The notes beneath the pieces are model-generated. The model did no database searches. It was not told the DNA's origin and saw nothing but the letters and a program-made list of their open reading frames with translations. Of a stretch of 64,000 bases of DNA, positions 63,087 through 64,000 are shown piece after piece. The position numbers and the translations under genes were made by a program. The DNA comes from Streptomyces flavidovirens DSM 40150 (GTDB lineage Bacteria > Actinomycetota > Actinomycetes > Streptomycetales > Streptomycetaceae), in the NCBI RefSeq assembly GCF_000429085.1, contig NZ_AUBE01000004.1:248001-312000 (forward strand). The letters are read 5' to 3'. Position 1 is the stretch's first letter. Each line of letters starts with the position of its first letter.

Positions 63087-64000
63087 ATGCATCCGATGGT
63101 GAAGCCCGCGCTGCGGCGCGCCTGGCGGGACCGGCAGACCGTGCAATTCGGCATGACGCCCGCACACGCGGTGACAGTGGGCCCGGTGGATACGGCGACG
63201 GGCAGTTTCCTGGGGCTGCTCGACGGGACACGCGGCCTGCCGCTGCTGCGGGAGGAGGCACGGGCGATGGGGCTGCCCGACGGACGGGTGGACGACCTGG
63301 TGGCGAGGCTGGCGGCGGCGGGTCTGATCGACGACGCGACGGCGGGAGGCGCGGCGGCGGACGCGCTGCGGGGCCGTGCCGACGTGTTCGACCGGCTCCG
63401 CCCCGATCTGGCGTCCCTTTCGGTGGTCCATTGCGAACCGGGCGGCGGGGCACGGCGTCTGGCGGCGCGGCGCGCGATGCGGGTCCAGGTGCGGGGCGCC
63501 GGACGGGTCGGCGCGACGATCGCCTCGGTGCTGGCCGCCGGCGGCGTGGGGCGGGTCGAGGTGATGGACGGCGGTTGCACGGAGCTCTGGGATGTGGCGC
63601 CGGGCGGGCTGAGCACGGAGTCGGTGGGCGGCCGGCGTGACGTGGCGGCGCGGCAGCTGGTCCGGCGGGCCGCGCCCGGCAAGCCTCCGCGCGCGGCGGA
63701 GGCCGCCGAGGCGGCGGGGGATGCGGCGGGTGGCGAGCCGGGTCTCTCCCTGGTGATCGTGGCGCCCCGCGACGGATCCGCCGCTTATGCGCCCGATCCC
63801 GTCGCCGCGGAACCGTGGCTGCGATCGGGGACTCCTCATCTTTATGCGGGAGTCGTCGAGGCGACGGGGGTGGTCGGGCCGCTGGTGCTGCCGGGCGGGA
63901 GTGCCTGCGCGGGCTGTATGGCGCTGGGGCGGGTGGACCGGGACCCCGGGTGGCCCCGGATGCTGGCGCAGTGGCGTTCCGGCCGCGGCGGGCCCGTACC
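63087..64000 (+). CDS. ThiF/E1-like protein, TOMM-maturation-like; 3' end outside window
   Basis: At least 304 codons run to the edge without a stop. The ATG at 63087 begins MHPMVKPALRRAWRDRQTVQ. The first 110 residues resemble a wHTH/leader-binding-like region (FLGLLDGTRGLPLLREEARA). A Rossmann core follows: VRGAGRVGATIASVLAAGG, VGRVEVMDGG. Near the end, GSACAGCMALGR has a CxxC pair. The order suits ThiF-like proteins of azoline/TOMM systems, but I see no partner or precursor gene here. Function uncertain. Confidence 0.75.
   Translation, partial: MHPMVKPALRRAWRDRQTVQFGMTPAHAVTVGPVDTATGSFLGLLDGTRGLPLLREEARAMGLPDGRVDDLVARLAAAGLIDDATAGGAAADALRGRADVFDRLRPDLASLSVVHCEPGGGARRLAARRAMRVQVRGAGRVGATIASVLAAGGVGRVEVMDGGCTELWDVAPGGLSTESVGGRRDVAARQLVRRAAPGKPPRAAEAAEAAGDAAGGEPGLSLVIVAPRDGSAAYAPDPVAAEPWLRSGTPHLYAGVVEATGVVGPLVLPGGSACAGCMALGRVDRDPGWPRMLAQWRSGRGGPV

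Overview
This window is high-GC actinobacterial chromosome, almost certainly from Streptomyces. The evidence is the extreme GC bias at third codon positions, the frequent GTG starts, and many Streptomyces marker loci: wblE, the sigH locus, dasR-dasABCD, sigR-rsrA, eshA, nrdABS and catR-katA. The order of these loci looks like the conserved chromosome core. No phage, transposase, CRISPR array or plasmid origin was seen. Most genes are intact and ordinary. The unusual material is in regulatory sites, repeats, gene remnants and a few protein architectures.

Region by region. 1-3.9 kb: a partial NmrA-like reductase, an EamA transporter divergent from a TetR regulator with two near-palindromic operators between them, a DUF6304-type protein, a GNAT acetyltransferase and two short gene remnants. 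3.9-6.5 kb: a polyprenyl diphosphate synthase with an EshA-type shell protein, which is a Family 2B encapsulin carrying a cyclic-nucleotide-binding-like domain. 6.7-10.3 kb: an amidase, a PLP-dependent deaminase-like enzyme carrying a repeat insertion, a Na+/H+ antiporter and a UBP-type zinc finger. 10.4-16 kb: an anti-sigma factor and sigH with a BldD-box candidate upstream, a lipid kinase, wblE and a PdtaS-like histidine kinase.

16-23 kb is the aminosugar regulon: nagB, dasD, dasC, dasB, dasA and dasR, with four DasR-type (dre) sites. 23.2-26.3 kb holds cstA, a ybdD-like gene and a Uma2 protein. 26.4-31.5 kb holds a cobalamin riboswitch followed by nrdA, nrdB and nrdS, with a small gene on the opposite strand between nrdB and nrdS. 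31.5-36.2 kb holds peptide deformylase, a TPR protein, and an HD and an HD-GYP membrane protein. 36.3-38.3 kb holds rsrA and sigR with an exact sigma-R promoter, and a hydrolase.

38.3-47.1 kb holds a YedK/HMCES protein, an M50 protease, aroA, rsgA, an SMR transporter, a TetR regulator, hisN, a CBS protein and the divergent katA/catR pair. 47.1-50 kb holds a large Sel1-repeat protein flanked by two copies of initiator tRNA plus terminator. 50-59 kb holds a UPF0182 protein, a PPA1309 protein, a PDZ-Lon protease, moaE, an epimerase, a DUF2342 metalloprotease and a Nudix hydrolase. 59-64 kb holds a three-gene AIM24/TerD operon, a YgjP-like peptidase and a partial ThiF-like protein running off the end.

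The genes form several known circuits: GlcNAc uptake and catabolism under DasR, thiol-stress control by SigR/RsrA, B12-repressed class I ribonucleotide reduction, peroxide control by CatR, and a developmental/osmotic sigma factor. The least understood elements are the EshA-prenyl synthase pair, the AIM24/TerD operon and the terminal ThiF-like gene.
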